Positions 17,597-26,143 of a stretch of 64,000 bases of DNA are shown in pieces (the first letter of the stretch is position 1; the number at the start of each line of letters is the position of its first letter). Made by a program: the position numbers and the translations under genes. Under the pieces are notes generated by a model. It saw only the letters and a program-made list of their open reading frames with translations, did not search any database and was not told the DNA's origin. The stretch comes from Candidatus Flexifilum affinis. Lineage in GTDB: Bacteria > Chloroflexota > Anaerolineae > Aggregatilineales > Phototrophicaceae. The DNA lies in contig JADJPJ010000099.1 of the NCBI GenBank assembly GCA_016713325.1, positions 1 through 64,000 on the forward strand, in the 5' to 3' direction.

Positions 17597-18554
17597 TGAC
17601 TTTTCCCACATCGTTCGGGTCGAAAGTGATTGGTGTGCGTTTTACTTTTCGCCGGGCCTGTCGCTCCCGATTGCGGGTGGGAAGTTTTTCGGTCGAAACA
17701 TTCCCATTCAGTTCACCGATCCAGTCGTCGAGATGGGTGTGATGGATATCGAAGGGACGTTCTTCGACGGAGATGGCGACGGGTTCCCGGAACAGGTGAC
17801 AGGCGAACTCCAATTCGCGTCCGGGCTATCATGTGCTCGCCCTCTCTCACATTGGGCAGCCACCACCCGGCATCCAGATGGAGATTATGACGGCTGGAAT
17901 AATTTGAGCGAGTGGGTGCTCGGGTCCTTTGAGAATGCAGGATCGAGCACACCGGAGAACAGCACCATCCCGGTATCACCGGTTCTGGGACGTTCCGTAT
18001 GCGACGATTCTCTCGACAACGACCAGGATGGATTCGTGGATGGCGCCGATGAAACCTGCCTGCCAATCGAAGGAAACGATCTTGAAGTTCGACAGATCGC
18101 GCTTCGACGCGCCAGCCCGGGACAGGAGATCATCTATGTGCTTGAGTACGCGAATCTGGGGACGGAAACTGCCGAAAACGTCATTCTCCTGCTGCGCCTT
18201 CCATATCTCGGCGTCTACTACGTTTCGGGTTCTCAGAATGCCATTTACATACCCTATGCCAACGAAGTGTTCTGGAAGCTTGGGAGCCTTCTCCCAGGAA
18301 CGATCGGTAGGGTAACCGCCACAGTGGAATTCGAGTGGGGGTTACCACAGGGTGCTGAATTCCAGAGCACGCTGTCGATCGGCACGACAAGCCCAGAGAT
18401 GGACGTGATATTTCCCTGGCAGAATCCGATTCCCGGCCTGGCCGATTATCTCGCCTATGAGCCTCCGAGTGGCGCCCCCTTAATATCGTCGGCCGCACCT
18501 GACGAAGTCTGGATAGAGCATCAGCGCGTATGCCTGCTGACCTGTCTGGAATGA
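17367..18554 (+). CDS. Large secreted repeat protein, fragment 2
   Basis: Carries on the previous fragment in the next frame. GGGLGVTEMYRPDGTF matches the expected end of a repeat whose earlier copies read GEIFRPDGSS. It then has a final YSLYVDDGWYLGG repeat edge, an acidic DGDGDGFPEQV segment, SLDNDQDGFVDGADETC (thrombospondin type 3-like calcium pattern) and a DUF11-like stretch PGQEIIYVLEYANLGTETAENV. The frame is lost again between about 18505 and 18543, where the protein would continue PVWNDVVSGATPGLDD in the third frame. The start given is only the first ATG in this frame; it is not a natural start. Confidence 0.65.
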   Translation: MTQTGGGLGVTEMYRPDGTFAEQCFFGGPQDLLCTPDVSGTHTITLTHVSNGVPTGYSLYVDDGWYLGGPINIQISDDFSHIVRVESDWCAFYFSPGLSLPIAGGKFFGRNIPIQFTDPVVEMGVMDIEGTFFDGDGDGFPEQVTGELQFASGLSCARPLSHWAATTRHPDGDYDGWNNLSEWVLGSFENAGSSTPENSTIPVSPVLGRSVCDDSLDNDQDGFVDGADETCLPIEGNDLEVRQIALRRASPGQEIIYVLEYANLGTETAENVILLLRLPYLGVYYVSGSQNAIYIPYANEVFWKLGSLLPGTIGRVTATVEFEWGLPQGAEFQSTLSIGTTSPEMDVIFPWQNPIPGLADYLAYEPPSGAPLISSAAPDEVWIEHQRVCLLTCLE

Positions 18555-18555
18555 T

Positions 18556-20217
18556 GTGGTATCGGGCGCAACGCCCGGTCTGGACGATCTCTCGAAGATC
18601 GATGAATGCCGGACCTACGTGCTGTCCGACCGCCAGCCTCATCTCGCGTGGGCGTGCGTCCGAGCGGTCATTGATACGATGTATCGTGACGAAGAACCCC
18701 CGATTGAAGTTCCCGATTGTTTCCGTCAATGTCTGCGACGCACGGGGAGGACGTCCTGTCAAGAAGGCGAAACGGGTCGCTACTGTGTAAGGTCGTACTT
18801 TGGAAACCAACATTACGTCTACCAACGGACCTGTGAACTGGGCTCCTGGTCTGATCCGACAGGGGATAACACCATCCTCATTGAGACATGTGCTGCAGGG
18901 GGGAAGTGTTCGGGGCAACAACAGTGGGAGCTTATGCCGGCTGGCAGCGAAGCCGTTTGCGTCCCTGGAGAGGATATTGCCAACACCGACGATGAACCGA
19001 CGGTAATCACTGTGGCCCGCGACCCCAACGCCAAGCACGCCGACCGCGAGACCGCCTCACCGGGCGAGATCATCAACTTCACCATCGAGTTCGAGAACGA
19101 GGGTGAGGGCATCGCCTACGGCGTCTACGTCACCGACACGCTGGAGGAGGACATCGACGCCTCGACGCTCGTCCTGCCTCCGGGCGAGGGTGGAGTCTAT
19201 GACCCTGACACTCGCACGATCTCCTGGTTCATCGGCGAGGTCGGCCCCGGCGGCACAGGAGAACGCCACTTCTCCGCCAACGTGCGCAGCGATGCGGCCT
19301 GCGGCGCCGAGGTCACCAACTACGCCACCGTCTACTTCCCCAGCGTCCCCGAGGTCACGCCGACCAACGGCGTCGCCGTGCGCGTGGTCGACCCGGCCTG
19401 CGATGGCGATGGCGACGGCATCTTCGATACGCTCGACCTCTGCCCGGCGGTGTTCAACCCCGCCGACGCCGACGGCGACACCTTCGACGGCGAGGACCCG
19501 CTCGACGGGATTGACAACGACGGCGACGGGCTGATCGATGAAGACTACGAGACAGGCCAGGAAGACTTCGACGACGATGGGAAGGGCGATCCCTGTGATC
19601 AGGACGACGACCAGGATGCCATGATCGACGCCTTTGAAGTGGCGTACTACTGCCTCAATCCATTCGCCGACGATGCCGCGCTCGACCCTGACGGGGATGG
19701 CAGCTCCAACCACGCCGAATTCCTGGCTGCCACCGATCCCTGCCCGCCGCAGGCCGATGCCGCGGTATCCGTCACGCTTCAGGGTAGGCCGGCCGCGCCG
19801 GACGTTCACTGGGTCCTGCCGCTGCATGTCATTCTGACGCCACAGGGCAGCGCCACGCCGATCTTCGATGGCCAGGTGACCACCGATACTCAGGGCCGCT
19901 TCGCCCTTTATGGACTGCTGCCCGGCACCTACCGCCTGTGGGTCAAGAGCAGCCGTACCCTGGCCGTGGCCGGGGAGGTCACGCTGGTCGCCGGCGACAA
20001 CGTGGTGAATATTGGCCTGCTGCGAGAGGGCGACGCCAACGATAACAACATCGTCAACATCGTCGACTTCTCTGTGCTGGCTTTGGCCTACGGCAAATCC
20101 TCCGGGCAGCCGACGTACGACGAACGGGCCGACTTCAACCAGGACGGTTTCGTAGGCATCGGCGACTTCTCGCTGCTGGCGCTCAACTTCGGTCTGGCCG
20201 GCGCGCCGCAAAACTGA
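18556..20217 (+). CDS. Large secreted repeat protein, fragment 3 (DUF11, TSP3, dockerin)
   Basis: The C-terminal third of the same exported protein. Order: a Cys-rich domain (DECRTYVL to CVPGEDIANT, about residues 15-140), a DUF11-like repeat (ETASPGEIINFTIEFENEGEG), thrombospondin type 3 Asp-rich repeats (DGDGDGIFDTLDLCPAVFNP and others), a carboxypeptidase-regulatory-like beta-sandwich (DTQGRFALYGLLPGTYRLWV), and a terminal dockerin type I module. The dockerin has two Ca-binding loops, DANDNNIVNIVDF and DFNQDGFVGIGDF, each followed by a LALAYG or LALNFG helix. Dockerins bind cohesins; none is seen in the window. GC content and codon choice rise sharply at about 19010, inside this fragment. 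Confidence 0.75.
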   Translation: MVSGATPGLDDLSKIDECRTYVLSDRQPHLAWACVRAVIDTMYRDEEPPIEVPDCFRQCLRRTGRTSCQEGETGRYCVRSYFGNQHYVYQRTCELGSWSDPTGDNTILIETCAAGGKCSGQQQWELMPAGSEAVCVPGEDIANTDDEPTVITVARDPNAKHADRETASPGEIINFTIEFENEGEGIAYGVYVTDTLEEDIDASTLVLPPGEGGVYDPDTRTISWFIGEVGPGGTGERHFSANVRSDAACGAEVTNYATVYFPSVPEVTPTNGVAVRVVDPACDGDGDGIFDTLDLCPAVFNPADADGDTFDGEDPLDGIDNDGDGLIDEDYETGQEDFDDDGKGDPCDQDDDQDAMIDAFEVAYYCLNPFADDAALDPDGDGSSNHAEFLAATDPCPPQADAAVSVTLQGRPAAPDVHWVLPLHVILTPQGSATPIFDGQVTTDTQGRFALYGLLPGTYRLWVKSSRTLAVAGEVTLVAGDNVVNIGLLREGDANDNNIVNIVDFSVLALAYGKSSGQPTYDERADFNQDGFVGIGDFSLLALNFGLAGAPQN

Positions 20218-20250
20218 TGGCAGTCGGGCGCACGCTGAATGAATGACGAA

Positions 20251-20285
20251 CGGGACCCAATGCATCATCTGTGCATCGGGTCCCG
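20251..20285. terminator. Strong hairpin between convergent genes
   Basis: CGGGACCCAATGCA and TGCATCGGGTCCCG form a 14-bp stem with one mismatch around a 7-base loop, between the dockerin-protein stop (20217) and the acetyltransferase stop (20303). A likely bidirectional terminator. Confidence 0.7.
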
Positions 20286-20302
20286 CTCCAGTTCCTCAAC
20301 CC

Positions 20303-21178
20303 TTACGAAGCGTCGAAGCTGTACATGGCGCAGTCGATCACCGGCTCATAGCCGATCTGCTGGTAGATCTTGTTTGACGTCGGGTTGTTCAGATTGGTGT
20401 ACAGGAAGCAGAAAGTCCGACCGCTGTCCAACAGCGTCTGTGTTACCCCCGCCGTGCAGGCGCTGGCATAGCCGTGGCCGCGCTTCTCCGGCGGCGTGTA
20501 GACCGGCCCGACACGCATCCCGTGCGGCGTGGGTCCGGTGTGCCCGACCATCGATACCACGCCGCCGTTGGCCGGGTCCTCCCACAGATAGATGCCGCGG
20601 TGAGCAAAGGACAGTCCGCCGTCCACCCAGTTGTTGAAATTCTCGCGCGGGGTCTCCTGAGCGCCGAAAGCCTCGATCTCGAAGGCCACCATCCAGTCGA
20701 TCAACAGCGACCGATCCTCCGGGGTGATGCGGCGCATGAATCCGGGCACGCCGGTCGGCACCTTCACCGTGTGAACCTGGTAAATGCGCTCCGGCATTTG
20801 CATGCGAGTGGTCACGCCCTTCCGTGCCGACCAGCATTCGGCGAACTGTCGTGCGAGCTCCACCTCACCCAGCACGGTCGGCAGAGACTCGTACATCGAC
20901 TGTGGGTCTTCGATCAGGGCATCCAGCGCGACCGGCCAATCGGCCACCGAGAGAATCAGCCCACGCGGTGGAGTGCGCAGTGCTGTAAGGACGATCTCGC
21001 CGGCGTCGTCGGTCAGTATCGCAAGATAGGGTTGTTGCTGACCAAATTGAGTAACGTTCTGGATCAGACTGTTGGTCAATCCAATGCTCAGGCAGTTCGC
21101 CGCTTCGTTGCGCAGCCAAAATGACTCGGCGCGCGCCAGATACGCCGCCGGGTCGGTATACCGACTGATCTTGACCAA
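20303..21178 (-). CDS. GNAT-family N-acetyltransferase
   Basis: About 291 residues. The C-terminal half has the GNAT acetyl-CoA site VYTPPEKRGHGYASACTAG (R/Q-x-x-G-x-G/A pattern), then FLYTNLNNPTSNKIYQQIGY, the usual motif B asparagine region. The N-terminal half is a divergent GNAT-like or accessory domain. The acceptor is unknown. I prefer a TTG start at 21178 because GAGGAGG lies five bases before it and the sequence reads VKISRYTDPAAYL from there. A GTG at 21229 would add 17 residues without a comparable site. Confidence 0.8.
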   Translation of the reverse strand: MVKISRYTDPAAYLARAESFWLRNEAANCLSIGLTNSLIQNVTQFGQQQPYLAILTDDAGEIVLTALRTPPRGLILSVADWPVALDALIEDPQSMYESLPTVLGEVELARQFAECWSARKGVTTRMQMPERIYQVHTVKVPTGVPGFMRRITPEDRSLLIDWMVAFEIEAFGAQETPRENFNNWVDGGLSFAHRGIYLWEDPANGGVVSMVGHTGPTPHGMRVGPVYTPPEKRGHGYASACTAGVTQTLLDSGRTFCFLYTNLNNPTSNKIYQQIGYEPVIDCAMYSFDAS

Positions 21179-21347
21179 TTCACCCTCCTCGATGTGCTGA
21201 ACTGAACGACCGGCTATGACAAAGATCACGCCCCATCATGCCATCTGTCACCCCACCCTGCACATTCATTGATTCGCAGGCGCGGTGACGTGACAATGCC
21301 AAGTGTAAGCTGATTTTGCCGCCACGAAACAAGGAACCGTACCGCTC

Positions 21348-22418
21348 ATGACCTCCGCGCCTGCACCATCCCGGACCTCCGTCCCGGTGTTTCTGGTCGG
21401 TTTCGCTGTAATCGTCGTCCTGACGCTGCTCGTTCTGGAAGCAGACCGCGCCATCGCCGGCTTCTTCCGCGCGCAGGGCATCGCCCAGAACCTGTTCGAA
21501 TACCCGCTCACCGCCGCCATCATCGGCCTGCTCGCCAACGCCCTCCTCAAGGTCACCGGCGTCTACCGGCATATCCGCCCGGCCGTGCGCACCGATTTCT
21601 ACCTGAAGGTTGGCGTCATCCTGCTCGGCACACGCATCAGCGTTGGCGATCTGCTGGCGACCGGCGCAGGCGGTCTGATCCAGGCCGTGATCATGGTGAC
21701 CAGCGTGTTCTCCTTCACCTGGTGGCTGGGCGGCAAGCTCAAGCTGCCGGATACACTGCGCGCCGTCATGGCTTCCGCCGTATCAATCTGCGGAGTGTCC
21801 GCCGCTGTCGCCGCCGCCGGGTCGGTGCAGGCGAAGAAAGAAGAAATCACCTATGTGACGGCGCTGGTCATTGTCACTGCGCTGCCCCTCATGGTCCTCA
21901 TGCCCCTCATCGCCGGGGCCTTCAACCTGCCGGCCGATGTGGCAGGCGCGTGGTTCGGCGGCAACATCGACACCACGGCTGCGGTCGTCGGGGCGGGAAC
22001 GCTCTACGGAGAGGAGGCGCAGCAGGTCGCCACCGTCGTCAAGTCGTCCCAGAATGTGCTGATGGGCTTTGTGGCCTTTGCGCTGGCCTTCTACTTCGTC
22101 AGTGTGGTACGCAAGGGCGAAGGCGAGCGGCCGTCGGCGAAGCTGATCTGGGAACGCTTTCCCAAGTTTGTCCTCGGCTTCATGCTCATGTCGGTGATCG
22201 CCTCCCTGGGACTGATCGCGCCGCCGCTCAAGGCCACCATTGGCACGGTCTACCAGTTCACTTTCGCGCTGGCCTTCGTCTGCATCGGTCTGGAGTTCGA
22301 CCCGAGCGCCCTGCGGCAGGCCGGTCTGAAACCGGTGCTGGTCTACCTGGCCGCGACCGTCTTCAATACCGTGCTGGCGCTGCTCGTCGCCTTGGTAATC
22401 TTCGGGGTGCTGTTCTAA
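21348..22418 (+). CDS. YeiH-family (UPF0324) putative sulfate/anion exporter
   Basis: 356 residues with about ten hydrophobic spans. Family hallmarks are FYLKVGVILLGTRI, the SVSICGVSAAVAAAG region, WFGGNIDTTAAVVGAGTLYG and the terminal FVCIGLEFDPSALRQ. Members are predicted inner-membrane transporters often called putative sulfate exporters; direct evidence for the substrate is thin. The ATG at 21348 is in a short intergenic region divergent from the acetyltransferase. Confidence 0.88.
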   Translation: MTSAPAPSRTSVPVFLVGFAVIVVLTLLVLEADRAIAGFFRAQGIAQNLFEYPLTAAIIGLLANALLKVTGVYRHIRPAVRTDFYLKVGVILLGTRISVGDLLATGAGGLIQAVIMVTSVFSFTWWLGGKLKLPDTLRAVMASAVSICGVSAAVAAAGSVQAKKEEITYVTALVIVTALPLMVLMPLIAGAFNLPADVAGAWFGGNIDTTAAVVGAGTLYGEEAQQVATVVKSSQNVLMGFVAFALAFYFVSVVRKGEGERPSAKLIWERFPKFVLGFMLMSVIASLGLIAPPLKATIGTVYQFTFALAFVCIGLEFDPSALRQAGLKPVLVYLAATVFNTVLALLVALVIFGVLF

Positions 22419-22432
22419 AGAAGAAATGAGTG

Positions 22433-22543
22433 ACGAGAAATGAGAGATGAGGAAGGGCAAAAGCGAATGGCTTTTGCTCAGTTCATCCTGAGGGGATCAG
22501 AGACCTGAGGTTTTTGACTCATTTCTCATCTCTCATCTCTCGT
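22433..22543. repeat. Intergenic inverted repeat between convergent genes
   Basis: ACGAGAAATGAGAGATGAG (22433-22451) pairs with CTCATCTCTCATCTCTCGT (22525-22543) with one mismatch. Inside the loop, GCAAAAG/CTTTTGC forms a second small stem and CCTGAGG occurs twice. It may end transcription of both neighbours, but the GAGATGAG-like sequence looks like a dispersed repeat. Confidence 0.6.
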
Positions 22544-22550
22544 TACGGTT

Positions 22551-25500
22551 TTACTGGTCCCCCCTCACCCGCGCCTTGAAGTAGCCGTGCACGAAGCGGT
22601 AGAACTCCAGCGTGTTCTCCGGGCGCTGCCGATTCATGTCCAGCCGTTTGGCAAAGCCGCTGTCCTGCAGAAGACGAACATCCGCCTTCTCGGAGATCAT
22701 CAAGGCCAGTTCGGGGATGCGCTGCAAGTCGATGGCCAGGTCTTTGACCAGTGTCCGCCGCTCATAGAGCGAGATCGATTCCCACAGGCTCTCCAGTTCG
22801 CCGCGGATCGCCGCCGGGGTCAGCGAGATCTTTTCGTCTTCGGCGAAGGCGCGCAGGGCCGTCTTGAGCAGGCGGTTGAGCTGCTGCACCTCGCGCATCA
22901 GGGCCGGCGCGGCGCGGTCGCCGAGCGGGTGATTGGTCAGCAGGCGGTCGGTGCGCACGCTCAGCCGCCGTCCACGCGCGAAGTACCCCGCCATCACCCG
23001 GAAGATATCCAGCACCGTCTCGACTGTGCCGTTCCCGTCGAGGAGCGCCTGAATCTGTTCGTCGGCCTCGCGCGCTCGCAGACGGCGATGCCGCTCGCTC
23101 AGCGCCACCAGCGCCCGGCCCACGTCGAGGATGGCACTGGAGATCGCCCGGCGCTCGGCGTCGGTCAGATTGCCATTCAGGCTGTCCAGGTCGCTGAGGA
23201 GACTCGGCACACTGGGCAGGTTGCCCCGGTCCATATACGTCAGGCCGGTGTCGTACAGAAACTTGGCCGTCGTGTGCAGTGAGTAGGCATAGTCGGCCAG
23301 CTCTTCGCCGCCGATCAACCGGCGCATGGTGTGCGTCGCCTCCAGCGCCAGCCCCACCTCCGGACCCAACTCCGTCTTCAGCCGTCCGATCGCCTTGGGG
23401 GCGAACGTGTCGCCGCACAGGCGGATGTAGCGCCGCAGCATCTCCAGGCCGATCGCCTGCACATCCGGCGTCCAGTCGAGCGAGCGGTAAATGCGCACCA
23501 GCGCGTCCAGAGCCGCCTCGCCTCGCCGGGTCGCCGTGCCCGGAATCAGACTGATGACGCGGATGATGTAGTTGTCGTCGCGCCGGCGGACATGATAGTC
23601 GAGCAGTTCAATGATCAGCTCGAACTGGATCGCTTCCAAAATCAGCCGGTTGCTGAAGACCAGCCGGGTCAGCTCCATGGCGACTTCGTCCAGGCCCGGC
23701 GACCAGGTGTGCTGCTCCAGCGCGCCGTAGTAGGCCATGGCCAGCGGCAGCGGTTTCAACCCCTGGGCGCTGAGCGCGCTCAGGGCCGGCGCCACCTGCT
23801 CGATCGCCATGGGTGTATCGTGGAACAACGCCCGCAGCATGTTGGCGAACTGCGTTTGCTTGTCCGGCGGGTAGAGCAGCCGTCCCTGGCGCGTCACCGC
23901 CGTGGCGAAATCGTCATAGCGCCCGCGCAGCAGCAGAATGCGCAGCAGATGATGCGAGGCCATCGGCCCCAGGCGCTGCACCGTCGCATCATCAGCCAGG
24001 TTGCGCATCACCCAGTTAAAGGCGCCGGCCTGCTCGCCGAGGTCGACCGTCGCCGCGCGCGTCAGCAGCGCCAGCGCCGGCGCGTCCACCAGATCGCGCC
24101 GTTCGGCCAGCAGCGCCGCCTCGATCAGGCGGGTGATCATCAGCGGACGCCATTCTTCGCCGAACTCGTTGGCGATCTGCGCCAGCAGCCCTATCGGCGG
24201 GGCGGTCCGGTCTTCATTATTGAGATAGGCCGCCAGATGGGTCAGGCTGGGCGGCAGCTTGTCCAGCATCGGCTTGAGCGTCACAAAACGCCGCCAGCGG
24301 TCGCCTGCCAGAGCGCTTGCCCCCAGGGCGAAGACGTTGGCCGCCAGCGATTCGCTCTGGGTGACCAGCGGCAGGGCTACCTCCACAAGGCGCGGGATGA
24401 TACTCGACACCTCGATGTTCCACTGATTCTTGCGCACGTGGCGTAAGAAGGCGTTGAGCGCCTCGACCTGCCGCTTCTGCGCCAACTGCTCGGCATAGGC
24501 GACGGTGGCCTTCTGAGTCATCTCCACCCAGTACATGCCGCTGAAGCCAAACGGGTTGGACAGCCAGCGGGCCAGCACGCGGTAGACGCGATCGGCCTTG
24601 CCGGATCCCAGCGCGTCGTCCATCTGCTGAAGGATCACCCGCTCCAGAATCGGTTTACCGCGCACCACCAGCGACAGCAGATCCGTCTGCTCGATCTCCT
24701 CCAGCACCAAGGCGAAGGCCAGCAGATGGCGCACGTAGGCCGCGCTGGTCGTCTCGTCGAGCGTGGGATCTTCGGCCAGGATGCGAGCGACTTCCGCCGC
24801 TTCGACCGGCTGGTTGTTGGTCACAGCCGTGTCCACCGCCATGCGCCGCGCCGCATAAGTGAGCGCCTCGGCCAGCGATTCGCCGCGCTTCAGGCGCCAC
24901 CCGGCCACCGGCGTGAGCGACGCCGACTGCTGTATGACAAGCTGCGTGTCGAGCCGGAGCAGGCTCTTGATGTACTTGCTGTACTCGTCCGGCGCGCGCT
25001 TGCCGTCGATCTGCGCCTTCTCCCAGTCGTAGACCAGCGCATTCTGGGGCAGCGGCTCGTCGGTGTAGAAGCGAATCTGTGCGTCGACCCGCGTCGAGGG
25101 CAGGGTGTGGGTGGCGAAGGTCACGCCGAAGCGGGCAGGAGGCGGCAGCAGGGCCAGCAGACCCTCGATGAACGCCAGCCGCCGGGGGAGTTCGTTCGGC
25201 GCGCCGCGCACCACGATCTGCACCCCCTGAATGAGCGCGCCCAGCAGCGCCTCGACGGCTTCCATGCGGTCGCGGGTGGCCGTCAGCAGCGCCAGCAGCG
25301 CCCGCTCCTGATCCTCGGCGAAGGGGGCGGCCGGCTGAAAGGTCAGCGGCGGAATCGTATTGCCGACCTGCTCGTAGGTGGGCATCTGCACGTCCATCAA
25401 CGCCGACAACCCGGTCAGCGAGGTCAGGTTGCCGCCCAGGCTGCGCAGCGCTTCCGGTGCCATCAGGATGACATGGCGCATTGACTGGCCCTTGGCGCCG

Positions 25501-25751
25501 ATCTGCGCCTGTGCCAGCAGAAAGGGCAGGGTTTTGCCGCGCACCAGCGCCCACGATCCGTTCGGCACGCCGGGCATCGGCGGGATGCGACTGGCGCTCA
25601 GCGCCTCTTCGACCTGCTCGGCGCTCACGCCCGGCGACGACGCCAGGAGCTGTAAATCCCCCTGGGGCCGACCCTGGTAAAACAACTGTCCATAGTAGAA
25701 GTGTTCCAGCAGAACACTGAGTTTGGCGGTTCCCGAAGAAAAGTTGAGCAT
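22551..25751 (-). CDS. Large protein of unknown function, 1066 aa (possible GAP1-N-like N-terminus)
   Basis: No confident family. The N-terminus (VLLEHFYYGQLFYQG, then LQLLASSPGVSAEQVEEAL, later MRHVILMAPEALRSLGG) is reminiscent of the N-terminal domain of GTPase-associated protein 1 of predicted conflict systems, and RFGVTFATHTLPSTRVDAQI fits that fold's later strands. This is a weak resemblance from memory. The remaining 700 residues are alpha-helical and Leu/Arg/Ala-rich without an evident catalytic motif, like a helical solenoid. No GTPase gene lies next to it. There is no signal peptide or membrane span. The start is ATG at 25751, without an obvious ribosome site; a palindromic ATTATAAT at 25797-25804 may supply a -10 box. 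Confidence 0.75.
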   Translation of the reverse strand: MLNFSSGTAKLSVLLEHFYYGQLFYQGRPQGDLQLLASSPGVSAEQVEEALSASRIPPMPGVPNGSWALVRGKTLPFLLAQAQIGAKGQSMRHVILMAPEALRSLGGNLTSLTGLSALMDVQMPTYEQVGNTIPPLTFQPAAPFAEDQERALLALLTATRDRMEAVEALLGALIQGVQIVVRGAPNELPRRLAFIEGLLALLPPPARFGVTFATHTLPSTRVDAQIRFYTDEPLPQNALVYDWEKAQIDGKRAPDEYSKYIKSLLRLDTQLVIQQSASLTPVAGWRLKRGESLAEALTYAARRMAVDTAVTNNQPVEAAEVARILAEDPTLDETTSAAYVRHLLAFALVLEEIEQTDLLSLVVRGKPILERVILQQMDDALGSGKADRVYRVLARWLSNPFGFSGMYWVEMTQKATVAYAEQLAQKRQVEALNAFLRHVRKNQWNIEVSSIIPRLVEVALPLVTQSESLAANVFALGASALAGDRWRRFVTLKPMLDKLPPSLTHLAAYLNNEDRTAPPIGLLAQIANEFGEEWRPLMITRLIEAALLAERRDLVDAPALALLTRAATVDLGEQAGAFNWVMRNLADDATVQRLGPMASHHLLRILLLRGRYDDFATAVTRQGRLLYPPDKQTQFANMLRALFHDTPMAIEQVAPALSALSAQGLKPLPLAMAYYGALEQHTWSPGLDEVAMELTRLVFSNRLILEAIQFELIIELLDYHVRRRDDNYIIRVISLIPGTATRRGEAALDALVRIYRSLDWTPDVQAIGLEMLRRYIRLCGDTFAPKAIGRLKTELGPEVGLALEATHTMRRLIGGEELADYAYSLHTTAKFLYDTGLTYMDRGNLPSVPSLLSDLDSLNGNLTDAERRAISSAILDVGRALVALSERHRRLRAREADEQIQALLDGNGTVETVLDIFRVMAGYFARGRRLSVRTDRLLTNHPLGDRAAPALMREVQQLNRLLKTALRAFAEDEKISLTPAAIRGELESLWESISLYERRTLVKDLAIDLQRIPELALMISEKADVRLLQDSGFAKRLDMNRQRPENTLEFYRFVHGYFKARVRGDQ

Positions 25752-26143
25752 GATGCCATGCGCTAGATGGACGGATTCAGCACGAGCGATTTAGCCATTA
25801 TAATGATAGCCGATTTGCCGCGCTGTGCCGAACCAGCGCCCCGCTCGACCCCTGCCGCACCATGTAGGACTTTGCTCCCAGGCCATCCTCGTAGGGGCGA
25901 CGCACGCGACACCCGGGTAGACCGATTGTCGCAGTTTTGCGGTCGGCGGTGCCGCCCTCCTAACCATTCCCTTACGTTTCAAACCTTCTGGCGCTGAACT
26001 CATTTCATCGTTATAGTATAGTTACACGCGGGTGCGTCCCCACGGCGGCGGACGACCCCCCGTGGTGTGTGGCAATCTGGCCCAGGTGGTCCCGATTCAC
26101 CAACCTGTCGAGGCGCCCCCAGCCGGGGCAAAAGAGGATGTTC
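25752..26143. other. Intergenic region between divergent genes
   Basis: About 390 bases separating the 1066-residue protein from the response regulator. It includes ATTATAAT (25797-25804), usable as a -10 box on either strand, and an AT-rich segment at about 26010-26025 with TATAGT. I found no convincing small gene: short open frames have no matching ribosome sites or recognisable products. Confidence 0.5.
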
